Shown one piece after another: positions 51,017 through 60,341 of a stretch of DNA of 64,000 nucleotides (position 1 is the stretch's first letter; every line of letters starts with the position of its first letter). The stretch is from JAVDCA01 sp035293985 (GTDB taxonomy: Bacteria > Pseudomonadota > Alphaproteobacteria > Rhizobiales > Xanthobacteraceae): assembly GCA_035293985.1 (NCBI GenBank), contig DATGLS010000008.1:186001-250000 (forward strand), written 5' to 3'. The position numbers were made by a program, and so were the translations under genes. The notes under the pieces are model-generated. The model was not told the DNA's origin, did not search any database, and saw only the letters and a program-made list of their open reading frames with translations.

Positions 51017-52117
51017 CTACTCGGCGATCGGCTCGGTCGTCACGATCTCGATGCCGAAGCCCGCGAGCCCCACGTACCGGTGCTTCGCCGCGGTGATCAG
51101 GCGGATCGACGAGATGCCGAGGTCTTTGAGGATCTGCGCACCGAGGCCGATCTCGCGCCATTGGCGCTGGCGCTCGGCCTCGGAGCCGACGTCGGCCTTG
51201 TCGCCGTTGGTCGGAATCGCCGACGTCGGCACGCCGACCGAGCCGTCACGCAGAAAGACGAAGACGCCCTGCCCCTCGCGCTTGAAGTGACGCAGCACCT
51301 TCGGCACGGTGCTGCCGCCGCCGAACACGTCGCGGATCAGGTTGGCTCGGTGCAGCCGCGTCGGCACGTTCCTGCCGTCGCCGATGCGGCCGTACACCAC
51401 CGCCATGTGATGCACCTGGTCGAAATGCGTCATGTAGGCATAGCCCTTGAGCGGGCCGATCTCGGTCGCGACCGTGAACTCGCTGATGCGATCGACCAGC
51501 TTCTCGCGCACCTGCCGGTAGGCAATGAGGTCGGCGATCGAGATGCGCTTGAGGTTGTGGCGTTCCGCGAACGCCGCGACCTGCGGCCCCCGCATCACGG
51601 TGCCATCGTCGTTCATGAGCTCGGAGAGCACTCCGACCGGCGGCAGCCCGGCGAGCCGGCAGAGGTCGATGCAGCCCTCGGTGTGGCCTGAGCGCATCAG
51701 TACGCCACCCTCGCGGGCAACCAGCGGAAACACGTGGCCGGGCCGCACGAAATCAGCCGCGCCGCTGTTGCCGTTGGCGAGCGCGCGCACCGTGTTGGTG
51801 CGCTCCTCCGCCGAGATGCCGGTGGTGAGCCCGTGCCGCACGTCGACCGACACGGTGAACGCGGTGCCGAGCGGCGCGTCATTGAGCGCGACCATCGGAT
51901 CGAGGTGCAGGCGCTTCGCCTCATCCGCCGACAGCGGCGCGCACACGATGCCCGAGGTGTTGCGGATGATGAACGCCATCTTCTCGGGCGTGCACAGCGA
52001 GGCGGCGACGAACAGGTCGCCCTCGTTCTCGCGGTCATCGTCGTCGGTCACGACGACGATCTCGCCGCGTGCAAAGGCGGCGACGACGGTTTCGACGAGG
52101 TGGGCGTCCGAGCTCAT
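51017..52117 (-). CDS. ribB: 3,4-dihydroxy-2-butanone-4-phosphate synthase with degenerate cyclohydrolase half
   Basis: A 366-residue protein. The N-terminal 200 residues are an intact RibB: DDDDRENEGDLFVAAS, PLGTAFTVSVDVRHGLTTGISAEERT and RSGHTEGCIDLCRLAGLPP. It converts ribulose-5-phosphate to DHBP in riboflavin synthesis. The C-terminal half is homologous to GTP cyclohydrolase II (RibA), but the zinc-binding cysteines are missing: where RibA has GD-x-x-x-S-x-R-C-D-C-G it reads IRDVFGGGSTVPKVLRHFK. This matches the RibBX form of alphaproteobacteria, in which the second half is not a cyclohydrolase. A separate RibA is expected elsewhere. Confidence 0.93.
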   Translation of the reverse strand: MSSDAHLVETVVAAFARGEIVVVTDDDDRENEGDLFVAASLCTPEKMAFIIRNTSGIVCAPLSADEAKRLHLDPMVALNDAPLGTAFTVSVDVRHGLTTGISAEERTNTVRALANGNSGAADFVRPGHVFPLVAREGGVLMRSGHTEGCIDLCRLAGLPPVGVLSELMNDDGTVMRGPQVAAFAERHNLKRISIADLIAYRQVREKLVDRISEFTVATEIGPLKGYAYMTHFDQVHHMAVVYGRIGDGRNVPTRLHRANLIRDVFGGGSTVPKVLRHFKREGQGVFVFLRDGSVGVPTSAIPTNGDKADVGSEAERQRQWREIGLGAQILKDLGISSIRLITAAKHRYVGLAGFGIEIVTTEPIAE

Positions 52118-52202
52118 TGTGGCGCTTTCCGCGGCGCAGAGGCGCGCCGCGGGGGTTATGTATCGGCGCGAGCCGAAAATGACTAGGGCCAAGAACGCCG
52201 AC

Positions 52203-52320
52203 GGCCCCTCTCCGCGGCGCTTGCGGGGGAGCGGGAAAGGGGGCCCCGCTCATGCGCTGATGACTTCGCCCCTCCAGCGCGCTTCGCGCGTATTCCTCTC
52301 CCCACGCACGGGAGGGAAAA
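52203..52320. repeat. C/G-tract hairpin repeats
   Basis: GGCCCCTCTCCG...AAAGGGGGCC and CCTCTCCCCACGCACGGGAGG form two imperfect hairpins in the gap between ribB and the Bug protein gene. They are the same kind as at 2665 and 31400. Confidence 0.55.
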
Positions 52321-52330
52321 GAAAGAGCAC

Positions 52331-53329
52331 CTATTCGATCACGCCGATGCCCATTGCCTTGATCAGCTTCGCCCACTGCGCCGTCTCGGTCGGGAGCAAC
52401 GCGGCGAACTCGGCGGGGGTGCCGCCGATCAGATCGATGCCGAGAGCGGCGAACTGCTTGCGCACATCGGGTTGCGCCAGCACCTTCATGGTCTCCGCGT
52501 AGATCTTGTCGGTGACCGGCTTGGGCGTGCCGGCCGGCGCCATCAGGCCGAACCATGGCACCACGTCGAAGTCCGGATAGCCCATCTCGATCATGGTCGG
52601 CAGGTCCGGCGCCGCGCCCGACCGCTGACGCGAGCTCACGGCAAAGCCTCTGAGCTTGCCCTCGCGCACCAGTGGCAGCACGTTGGAGATGTTGGAGAAC
52701 GACATGCTGAGCCGTCCCGCCAGGAGGTCGGGCAGCACCGCCGTTGTGCCGCGATAGGCGACCGGCCGGATGTCGGTGTGCGTCATGTACTTGAACAGCT
52801 CGCCCGCAAGGTGCTGCGACGTGCCGATGCCCGTATGCGCATAGGTGAGCTTGCCGGGCTCGGCCTTGGCGAGCGCGACGAGCTCGGTGATCGAGTGCGC
52901 GGGCACGCTCGGATGCACCACGAGGATATTGGAGGCGACGAACACCTGGGTGATCGGGACGAAGTCCTTGACCGCGTCGTAGGGAAGCTTGGTGTAAAGG
53001 CTGGGCGCGATCACCAGAGAGCCGTTGCCGCACATCACCAGAGTGTGCCCGTCGGGCGGCGCATGCGCGACCCGATTGCACGCGATGTTGCCCCCTGCCC
53101 CGCCGATGTTCTCGACCACGACCGGGTGCCCCCAGCTGACCGCGAACTTTTCGGCGAGCACGCGCGCCACGACGTCGGGTGACGTCCCGGCCGTGAACCC
53201 GACCAGGATGCGCACGGTCTGCGACGGAAACCCGGTCTGCGCGGGCGCCGGCGCGGCGCCCAGCAGCAGCCCCAGCGCGGCAAGTCCACCGACAAATCCA
53301 CCGGCAAGTCCAGCGCGGATCCCTCTCAT
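52331..53329 (-). CDS. Bug-family (TctC-like) periplasmic binding protein
   Basis: A 332-residue protein with a signal peptide (LAGGFVGGLAALGLLLGAAPAPAQ). The Bug signatures are VRILVGFTAGTSPDVVARVLAEKF, VVVENIGGAGGNIACNRVAHAPPDGHTL and the C-terminal WFGLMAPAGTPKPVTDKI. Such proteins bind carboxylates for a TctAB transporter or as sensors. No tctA/tctB is adjacent, as is common in genomes rich in orphan Bug proteins. The ATG at 53329 has GGGAGG 5 bp upstream; a TTG at 53332 is less likely. Confidence 0.92.
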   Translation of the reverse strand: MRGIRAGLAGGFVGGLAALGLLLGAAPAPAQTGFPSQTVRILVGFTAGTSPDVVARVLAEKFAVSWGHPVVVENIGGAGGNIACNRVAHAPPDGHTLVMCGNGSLVIAPSLYTKLPYDAVKDFVPITQVFVASNILVVHPSVPAHSITELVALAKAEPGKLTYAHTGIGTSQHLAGELFKYMTHTDIRPVAYRGTTAVLPDLLAGRLSMSFSNISNVLPLVREGKLRGFAVSSRQRSGAAPDLPTMIEMGYPDFDVVPWFGLMAPAGTPKPVTDKIYAETMKVLAQPDVRKQFAALGIDLIGGTPAEFAALLPTETAQWAKLIKAMGIGVIE

Positions 53330-53402
53330 CAACGCCTCCCATCAAAGACATCAGCATAACCGTTGTTGACGCCGCCGTCTGTCGCCTTAAAGAGAGCAAG
53401 GC

Positions 53403-54605
53403 ATGACAAGCGAAGAGCGCGTCCTCATCGCCGGCGCCGGACCCGTCGGCCTCTCGGCTGCTGCCGCGCTCGTGCGCGCGGGCGTTCCCGTTACGGTGCT
53501 CGAGAGCGCCTCGGCGCTCAGCCGCGAGTCGCGCGCCTCGACGTTCCATCCCTCGACCCTCGACATGCTCGGCGATCTGGGCGTCGCCGACGCGCTGGTC
53601 GCGACCGGCCTGATTGCGCCACGCGTGCAGTATCGCACCCGCCGCGACGGCGTGATCGCCGCGTTCGACTTCGCCGGGATCGCCGACCTGACGCGCCATC
53701 CCTACCGGTTGCAGAGCGAGCAGCACAATCTCACCCGGATCATCGACCGCAAGCTGCGCGGCGAGCCCGGCTACGCCATCGAGTTCGACCGCCGCGTCTG
53801 CGCCGCGCGCCAGGATGCCGACGGCGTCACGGTCACGGTTGCGTCGGCCGACGGCACGACGCAGGAGCGGCGCGGCCGTTACCTCATCGGCGCCGACGGC
53901 GCGCGCTCCGAGGTGCGCAAGGCGCTCGGCGTCGAGTTCGAAGGCTTCACCTGGCCGGAACGCTTCCTCGTCGTCGCAACGACCTTCGACTTCCGCGCGC
54001 TGCTGCCCGACCTCGACGCCGTGAGCTACGTCGCCGATCCGGCGCAATGGCACTTCTATCTGCAGATTCCGGGCATGTGGCGCATGATGTTCCCGATCGC
54101 GCCCGAGGTCTCCGACGAGACCGCGACGAGCCGCGCCTTCGCGCGCGAGACGCTCGCGACCGTGCAGCCCAATGCGCGCGAGGACGACATCGTGCACGTC
54201 ACGCTCTATCGCGTGCACCAGCGCGTGGCGAAGACCTTTCGGGTCGGCCGCGCCTTTCTGGTCGGTGATGCCGCCCACATCAACAATCCGCTCGGCGGCA
54301 TGGGCATGAACGGCGGCATTCACGACGCGATCAATCTCACCGAGCGCCTCGCCCGCGTCTGGCGCGGCGAGGCGGGGGAGGCCGAGCTCGACCGCTTCGA
54401 CCGTCAGCGCCGCCTCGTCACCCTCGAATACGTGCAGAAGCACACGATCCAGAACAAGCGCAACCTCGAGGCGACCGATCCCGCCGAGCAGGCGCGGTTC
54501 CGCGACGAGATGCGCGCGATCGCAGCCGATCCGGCCCGCACGCGCGACTATCTCATGCGCATTTCGATGATCGCCAGCCTCAAACGCGCCGCGGAGCTGG
54601 GGTAG
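53403..54605 (+). CDS. FAD-dependent aromatic-type monooxygenase
   Basis: A 400-residue flavoprotein of the PHBH/UbiH superfamily. GxGxxG FAD motif is VLIAGAGPVGLSAAAAL, the DG-type motif is YLIGADGARSEVRKALG, and the GD motif is FLVGDAAHINNPLGGMGMNGGIHDAINL. It probably hydroxylates an aromatic or related ring with NAD(P)H and O2. The TAG stop forms bases 2-4 of a palindromic element. It is divergent from the Bug protein gene. Confidence 0.88.
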   Translation: MTSEERVLIAGAGPVGLSAAAALVRAGVPVTVLESASALSRESRASTFHPSTLDMLGDLGVADALVATGLIAPRVQYRTRRDGVIAAFDFAGIADLTRHPYRLQSEQHNLTRIIDRKLRGEPGYAIEFDRRVCAARQDADGVTVTVASADGTTQERRGRYLIGADGARSEVRKALGVEFEGFTWPERFLVVATTFDFRALLPDLDAVSYVADPAQWHFYLQIPGMWRMMFPIAPEVSDETATSRAFARETLATVQPNAREDDIVHVTLYRVHQRVAKTFRVGRAFLVGDAAHINNPLGGMGMNGGIHDAINLTERLARVWRGEAGEAELDRFDRQRRLVTLEYVQKHTIQNKRNLEATDPAEQARFRDEMRAIAADPARTRDYLMRISMIASLKRAAELG

Positions 54606-54688
54606 CCGCATGGAGCGAAGCGGAATGCGGGGAAAGCCTCTCCGCGGATAGACCGGTCCCGGATTGCGCTTCGCTCTATCCGGGCTGC
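54602..54688. repeat. GTAGCC-ended palindromic element, copy 3
   Basis: Begins GTAGCCGCATGGAGCGAAGCGGAATGCGGGG and ends GCGCTTCGCTCTATCCGGGCTGC. The two ends are complementary (GGAGCGAAGCG / CGCTTCGCTC). It supplies the TAG stop of the monooxygenase gene. Confidence 0.75.
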
Positions 54689-54698
54689 GGACGCGCAC

Positions 54699-55376
54699 AT
54701 GGTCATCAAGCTCATCCTTCAGACGCTCGTCCTCTACGCCCTCATGGCGGTGCTGCTGTTCGCCGCCGCGGGAACGTGGCGCTGGCCGCAGGCCTGGATC
54801 TTCATCATCGAGATGATCGCAACCGGCATTGCGATCAGCCTGTGGCTGTCGCAGCACGATCCCGGCCTCCTTGCCGAGCGCATATCCTCGCCGATCCAGC
54901 GCGGCCAGGCCGCTGCCGACAAGATGATCCTCCTGTTCATCTGCGTCGCCTGGCCGGCCTGGCTCGTCTTCATCGCGCTCGACGCGCAGCGCTGGCGCCT
55001 CTCGCACCTGCCGATCTGGGCGCAGGGCGCCGGCGCGCTCCTCATCCTCGTCGCGATGTACGCGTGCTATCTCACGTTCCGCGAGAACAGCTTCGCGGCG
55101 CCTGTGGTGAAAATACAAAGGGAGCGCGGTCAGACCGTCGTCAGCACCGGCCCCTATGCGATCGTGCGCCATCCGATGTATGCAGGCGCGGGCCTCATGT
55201 TCTTCGGCATACCGATGCTGCTCGGCTCGGCTTACGGCCTCGCCCTCGCGCCTGCCTGGTATCTCCTGCTTGCGCTACGCATTCCGCTCGAGGAGCGCGT
55301 GCTGCGCGAGAACCTCGCGGGCTATGATGCGTATGCGCGCCGCGTGCGCTGGCGGCTGGTGCCGGGGGTGTGGTAG
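54699..55376 (+). CDS. Isoprenylcysteine carboxyl methyltransferase-like membrane protein
   Basis: A 225-residue protein with five or six hydrophobic helices. The C-terminal RGQTVVSTGPYAIVRHPMYAGAGLMFFGIPMLLGS and IPLEERVLRENLAGYDAYARRVRWRLVPGVW carry the ICMT/PEMT family signature (RHPMY and the E-x(2-3)-L-x-x-x-x-G-Y motif), which binds SAM at the membrane face. The bacterial substrate is unknown. Its TAG stop is followed directly by a repeat element. Confidence 0.85.
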   Translation: MVIKLILQTLVLYALMAVLLFAAAGTWRWPQAWIFIIEMIATGIAISLWLSQHDPGLLAERISSPIQRGQAAADKMILLFICVAWPAWLVFIALDAQRWRLSHLPIWAQGAGALLILVAMYACYLTFRENSFAAPVVKIQRERGQTVVSTGPYAIVRHPMYAGAGLMFFGIPMLLGSAYGLALAPAWYLLLALRIPLEERVLRENLAGYDAYARRVRWRLVPGVW

Positions 55377-55390
55377 CCTGGATGTTCGCA

Positions 55391-55486
55391 CGTCATTGCG
55401 AGGCGTGCCTGGCACCCCGAAGCAATCTCGATCCACGCGCAATGCCTCTGTGGCGCGAGATTGCTTCGCTTCGCTCGCAAATGACG
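55391..55486. repeat. Intergenic palindrome (cgtcattgcgag type)
   Basis: CGTCATTGCGAGG...GAAGCAATCTCGATCC pairs with GCGAGATTGCTTCGC...CTCGCAAATGACG, a long interrupted inverted repeat of about 96 bp. It lies between the converging ICMT-like and aroC genes and could end transcription from both. The TAG stops of both genes abut it within GTAGCC sequences. Confidence 0.75.
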
Positions 55487-55487
55487 G

Positions 55488-56606
55488 CTACGGCTTCTTG
55501 AAAGGCCAGCTCGGCCCCTCGCCCACCTGGGCGCGGTGGCGCAAATAATGGTCGGCGATCACGCAGGCCACCATCGCCTCGCCGATCGGCACCGCGCGGA
55601 TGCCGACGCACGGATCGTGGCGTCCCTTCGTCGAAATCTCCGCCTCGTTGCCGTAGCGATCGACGGTCTGGCGCGGATTGAGGATCGACGAGGTCGGCTT
55701 GACGGCGAAGCGCGCGACCACCGGCTGGCCGGTCGAGATGCCGCCGAGGATGCCGCCCGCATGGTTGGAAAGAAACCGCGGTCGGCCATCGTTGCCCATG
55801 CGCATCTCGTCGGCGTTCTCCTCGCCGGCGAGCGCCGCGGCCGCAAAGCCGGCGCCGATCTCGACGCCCTTGACGGCGTTGATGCTCATCAGCGCCGCCG
55901 CGAGATCGCCGTCGAGCTTGCCGTAGACCGGCGCGCCGAGCCCCGGCGAAACACCCTCGGCCACGACCTCGATGACGGCGCCGACCGAGGAGCCGGATTT
56001 GCGCACGCCGTCGAGATAGTCGGCATAGAACTTTGCCTGCTCGGCGTCCGGACAGAAGAATGGGTTGCGCTCGATCTCGTTCCAGTCCCAGCGGCCGCGG
56101 TCGATCGCGTGCGGCCCCATCTGCACGAGCGCTGCACGCACCGTGAGGCCGGGCACGATCTTGCGCGCGATCGCGCCGGCGGCGACGCGCATGGCGGTCT
56201 CGCGCGCCGACTGGCGCCCACCGCCCCGATAATCGCGCAACCCGTATTTGACGTCGTAGGTGTAGTCGGCGTGGCCGGGGCGATACTTGTCCTTGATGTC
56301 CGAATAGTCCTTCGAGCGCTGATCGACGTTCTCGATCAAGAGCGCGATCGGCGTGCCGGTCGTCACCTGCGCACCGCTCGCCTCGTCGCGCAGCACACCG
56401 GAGAGAATCTTCACCGTGTCGGGTTCCTGCCGCTGCGTCGTGAAGCGCGACTGGCCGGGACGCCGCTTGTCGAGATAGGGCTGGATGTCGGCTTCGCTGA
56501 GCGGAATGCGCGGCGGGGCTCCATCCACCACGCAGCCGATCGCGGGCCCGTGGCTCTCGCCGAACGTGGTGACGCGAAAGAGATGGCCGAACGTGTTGTG
56601 GGACAT
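55488..56606 (-). CDS. aroC: Chorismate synthase
   Basis: A 372-residue enzyme making chorismate from EPSP with reduced FMN, the last common step of aromatic amino acid synthesis. Signatures: NTFGHLFRVTTFGESHGPAIGCVVDG at the start, RPGHADYTYDVKYGLRDYRGGGRQSARETAMRVAAGA in the middle, and SNHAGGILGGISTGQPVVARFAVKPTSSI. Length and start are normal; the upstream 14-codon extension is rejected. Confidence 0.98.
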   Translation of the reverse strand: MSHNTFGHLFRVTTFGESHGPAIGCVVDGAPPRIPLSEADIQPYLDKRRPGQSRFTTQRQEPDTVKILSGVLRDEASGAQVTTGTPIALLIENVDQRSKDYSDIKDKYRPGHADYTYDVKYGLRDYRGGGRQSARETAMRVAAGAIARKIVPGLTVRAALVQMGPHAIDRGRWDWNEIERNPFFCPDAEQAKFYADYLDGVRKSGSSVGAVIEVVAEGVSPGLGAPVYGKLDGDLAAALMSINAVKGVEIGAGFAAAALAGEENADEMRMGNDGRPRFLSNHAGGILGGISTGQPVVARFAVKPTSSILNPRQTVDRYGNEAEISTKGRHDPCVGIRAVPIGEAMVACVIADHYLRHRAQVGEGPSWPFKKP

Positions 56607-56961
56607 GAGGTTAAGCCCACGCGGGTCGGGCCTGCCCGACCTGCGCATCCAAAAACGCCGATCTCCGGCAAATCCTACTGAGTTGCCTGAGATCGGTCCT
56701 CGGTGTGGTAGCCCGCGCCACCAAGGTGGTCAAATGCGCGGCGCGGCCAAGTTGGAGCCCAAGTTGCCGCCGTGCCGATGAATGGTCATTCAGCTTGAAC
56801 TGAACGCGCGTTTAGGCGGAGCTCATTACGCTGACGGTTCGATGAACGTTTGTTAAGATCAAGTATTTCAAAGAGAAATCCGGCGAAATTGTTTGAAAAG
56901 CGTGTCCGGAAGCCGTAGTGAATACGCCGTGGGCTAGCTGCGGTTCCTGGGGGCCATCGTC
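56607..56961. other. Divergent gap upstream of aroC and the membrane protein cluster
   Basis: A 355-bp divergent region, AT-rich at 56780-56920. It must hold the promoters of aroC (minus strand) and of the first GT-C-like gene (plus strand). No gene is supported in it. Confidence 0.4.
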
Positions 56962-58641
56962 GTGACAAGTCATAGCGCGTTCGATCGAGCGCAGCCGGTC
57001 GGCGGCCTGCGCAAGGGGCTTGTCGCGTTCGCCTCCGCGCTTGCCGCGATCGACGTCACGCCGCCGGCGCATCTGCGCCGCACCGCAAGCTTCTCCGGAA
57101 CGCAGGTCGCAGTGCTCTGCGGGGCGCTGCTGATGCTCGTCTCGATTCCGATTCTGACGCAGCCGCTGCCGCCGATCGAGGACTACGTCAACCACCTCGC
57201 ACGCATGCACGTCATGGCGTCGATCGGCTCGGACGCCGACCTTGCCCGCTTCTACGAGATCGACTGGCAGATCGTCCCCAACCTGATGATGGACTTGGTG
57301 GTGCCGCCGCTCGCCCATGTGATGGGCATCTACAAGGCCGGCCAAGTGTTCACCGTCGTCACCTTCGCGCTGATCCTGTCGGGCACGCTCGCGCTCAACC
57401 GCGCGCTCTTCCGCCGCTGGTCGCTGCTGCCGCTGATCGTCGCGCCGCTGCTTTATAACTACGCGTTCCTGACCGGCGTCATGAACTATCTGTTCGGCAT
57501 CGGCATCGCGCTGTGGGCGACCGCCGCATGGGTGGCGCTGCGCGAGCGGCGCTGGCCGTGGCGTCTGGGGGTGTCGGCCTTCTTCGTGATGGTGCTGTTC
57601 TTCTGTCACCTATTCGCGCTCGGCGTCTACGGCGTCGCCCTGCTGGCGATCGAGAGCGGCCGCCTGTGGAGCCGCCGCACGCAGCCGCTCGCGCCGCGCC
57701 TGGTCGACTTCTGCGCCACCGGGCTGCCGTTCCTGCCGGCGCTGCCGATGCTGCTGATGAGCCCGACCTGGACGCTGTCGGGCCAGAACGTGTGGGAGCC
57801 GCTCGGCAAGATCGACGGCCTCAAATACATCGTCGAGGTCTATTCCGACACCGTCGCCTTCATGCTGATCGGCGCCTTCGCGGTCGGCATCGTCTGGTCG
57901 TTGCGCCAGCGCCTGCTGCGTTTCCACCTGGTCGGAATCATGCTGCTGCTCGTCGGCGGCGCCGTCTACATGGCGCTGCCGCGCATGATGTTCGCGACCT
58001 ACATGGCGGACCAGCGCCTGCCCATCGCCCTCGCCTTCCTGATCATCGCTTGCCTCAACGTCGATATGGGCCATCGCCTGGTGCGGCGCGGCTTCCTCGC
58101 GCTCCTGTTCATCCTCGTGGTAGTGCGCGTCGTCGAGGTCGACTCCCATTGGGCCGACATGTCGGGCGCGACCCAGGAGTTCCGCGACTCGGTCAAGCGC
58201 ATCAAGCGCGGCGCGACCGTGCTCGTCGTCTACGCCGGCGATTACGTCGCCGACGTCGCCGACCTCGGCCTCGTGCATGCACCCTGCCTCGCCCTGCTCG
58301 AGCGCTCGGCGCTCGTGACGACCGCCTTCACGGTCGAAGGCAAGCAGGTGATGCACGTGCGGCAGCCCTATCGCAGCCAGGTCGACACCGAGGACGGCGT
58401 GCCGCCGACCATCGACCAGATCGTGCTGTCGGCGGCCAAGCACGAGGACGACGGCAAGGTCTTCTGGCACGGCTGGGAGAACCGCTTCGATTATGTCTAC
58501 GTGCTGTTCACCGACGAGGAAACGGAAAACCCGGCGCCCGACCACCTCAAGCTCATTCACGACGGGTCGCGCTTCCAGCTCTACAAGGTGATCAGGCCGA
58601 GCGAGGAAGCGATGCGTCACCCGCAGGTCGGCCGCCAGTAG
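56962..58641 (+). CDS. GT-C-like polytopic membrane protein, paralogue 1
   Basis: A 559-residue protein with about ten hydrophobic helices after a 45-residue cytoplasmic start. The first periplasmic loop reads PPIEDYVNHLARMHVMASIGSDADLARFYEIDWQIVPNLMMDLVVPPLAH, with acidic residues placed like the catalytic Asp/Glu of GT-C glycosyltransferases; VMNYLFGIGIALWA and FCHLFALGVYG follow. The C-terminal 150 residues are soluble and end with FDYVYVLFTDEE. It is probably a lipid-sugar-dependent transferase of unknown substrate. The GTG start at 56962 is chosen. Its end overlaps the convergent next gene by 25 bp. Confidence 0.7.
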   Translation: MTSHSAFDRAQPVGGLRKGLVAFASALAAIDVTPPAHLRRTASFSGTQVAVLCGALLMLVSIPILTQPLPPIEDYVNHLARMHVMASIGSDADLARFYEIDWQIVPNLMMDLVVPPLAHVMGIYKAGQVFTVVTFALILSGTLALNRALFRRWSLLPLIVAPLLYNYAFLTGVMNYLFGIGIALWATAAWVALRERRWPWRLGVSAFFVMVLFFCHLFALGVYGVALLAIESGRLWSRRTQPLAPRLVDFCATGLPFLPALPMLLMSPTWTLSGQNVWEPLGKIDGLKYIVEVYSDTVAFMLIGAFAVGIVWSLRQRLLRFHLVGIMLLLVGGAVYMALPRMMFATYMADQRLPIALAFLIIACLNVDMGHRLVRRGFLALLFILVVVRVVEVDSHWADMSGATQEFRDSVKRIKRGATVLVVYAGDYVADVADLGLVHAPCLALLERSALVTTAFTVEGKQVMHVRQPYRSQVDTEDGVPPTIDQIVLSAAKHEDDGKVFWHGWENRFDYVYVLFTDEETENPAPDHLKLIHDGSRFQLYKVIRPSEEAMRHPQVGRQ

Positions 58642-60107
58642 AGACCGTATTTCGAGGTCCGCACCTGCCGGTAGTGCACTTCGATCGCGTCGCGGATGCG
58701 ATCGGTGAGCGGGCCGTTGTCGGCATCGTTCCAGTCATCGCCGAGCTGAATGAGCGGAAACTCGCAACGCTCGATCCGTCCGACCACCGCGTCCTCGAGC
58801 GCCGGCCGCGCGAACGACATGCTGCGGATATTGTTGAGGTCGAGCGTCAGCGGCTTGCCGGCCCAGTAGCACAGCGTCGGATCGCGACAGACGACCGGCC
58901 CCGGCGTCGCGCGAATGTATTGCAGATCCGCCGCGTAGGCGCCGTCGGTGACGGCGGCGAACGCGTCCGTGATCGCCTCGCGCGACGAGAGAAGGGCGAT
59001 CGACGGCGAAACCAAAGTGACCGCCAGCCACCCTGCGACGGCCGCCCATCGGGCGCCCGGCGACGTCGCATCTTCCGTGATGAATTGCTCCAAGGCAGCG
59101 CCCATCACGCCAAGGCCGATCGCGATGCAGAAGAGCAGATCGAAGAAGACATTGACGTCGACACCGTCCCCACCCGACAAAATGATGCCTAGGACGAGCG
59201 CCACGACGGCGTAGATCAGGACCAGCCGCGACTTCGCACCGGACCCCAAGGCAAGAAACGGGATGGCGGCAAGGAGGAGGCCATATTGCTCGAGCTGCTC
59301 CAGGCTTTGCGACCAGGCGATGCTCATGTGGTACGGCCGCGGCAGCAGCAGGAGCGCAAAGACGCCGTTGCCGTAAGCGGCATAAAGGCCCGCGCAGGCG
59401 ACGGCGACACCGACGGTCGACAGGCCGGCGAGCATGATCAAGGCGCGCATGCGGCCGGACAGCAGGAGAAAGAGCCCGATGCTGAGCGGTGCCGCGACGA
59501 TGTTGTGCTTGATCAGGCCGGCGATGATCATCAGCACGACCACGCCGGCCCACTTGGCCAGCGTCGGCGGTGCGTCGATCGTCCGGATCACCCACCACAG
59601 CGCGATCAGCATGAACAGGCTGGCGAAGATCTGCGGATCGTCGGCGGCCGCGTAGTCCTGATGGTAGATGCCGAACAGCGCGATGACCGCGACGCCCGCC
59701 AGCGACCATCCCAACCACTCCGACCGCGCCTTGCCGGTGCCGATGATCTCGCGCGCGATCAACGCGATGACCGCACCATCGAGCAGCAACGCGACGGCGG
59801 CGATTGCACGGCCGGCGCGGATATTATCACCGATCAAATCCCCAAGACTTCCCGTGAGATAGAACCAGAGCGGCAAGTAGTTGTTGAGCCGCAGGCCGTC
59901 GAGCGACGGATACAGATCGGCACCCGACCAGGCAGCCTTGGCCCAATAGGCATTCCAGCCTTCGTTGACGTTGAAGCTGAACCGGGTGCCGATCTTGCAG
60001 CCGAGCGCGGCGACGACCACGAGCGCGAGCGCGACATAGACGAGGCCCGGAAGCGCAGCCAGCGCTCCCGGCATCCTGGCCGACACGACTCTGGACGGTT
60101 TCACCAT
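58617..60107 (-). CDS. ArnT/GT39-like membrane glycosyltransferase
   Basis: A 496-residue protein with about ten hydrophobic helices. The first external loop NVNEGWNAYWAKAAWSGADLYPSLDGLRLNNYLPLWFYLTG has the acidic-pair pattern of GT-C/ArnT/PMT transferases. A C-terminal segment with Cys (VVCRDPTLCYWAG) and a soluble tail follow. It probably transfers a sugar from a lipid donor on the periplasmic side. It lies antiparallel between paralogues 1 and 2. Confidence 0.75.
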   Translation of the reverse strand: MVKPSRVVSARMPGALAALPGLVYVALALVVVAALGCKIGTRFSFNVNEGWNAYWAKAAWSGADLYPSLDGLRLNNYLPLWFYLTGSLGDLIGDNIRAGRAIAAVALLLDGAVIALIAREIIGTGKARSEWLGWSLAGVAVIALFGIYHQDYAAADDPQIFASLFMLIALWWVIRTIDAPPTLAKWAGVVVLMIIAGLIKHNIVAAPLSIGLFLLLSGRMRALIMLAGLSTVGVAVACAGLYAAYGNGVFALLLLPRPYHMSIAWSQSLEQLEQYGLLLAAIPFLALGSGAKSRLVLIYAVVALVLGIILSGGDGVDVNVFFDLLFCIAIGLGVMGAALEQFITEDATSPGARWAAVAGWLAVTLVSPSIALLSSREAITDAFAAVTDGAYAADLQYIRATPGPVVCRDPTLCYWAGKPLTLDLNNIRSMSFARPALEDAVVGRIERCEFPLIQLGDDWNDADNGPLTDRIRDAIEVHYRQVRTSKYGLYWRPTCG

Positions 60108-60341
60108 CAGGGGCTCCGGCGGGTCTCGCTTATTTGGCGCATGTTCATAGCCATTCGAAAGAATGGCGTCGCTTCGGCTCGCCTATGTCGGCAAACCCGT
60201 GCCACTTCGCCGGAACATGCGCCGCGCCATATCGCCCCATGACTCGCCGGCCCGTCAAATCGGTTGACACCGCCGCGCCTTTGGTGCCGGGCTGGAACGG
60301 CGACCCGAGAGCCATCGGCTGGCGGGTCGCGAGTTGGGGAT

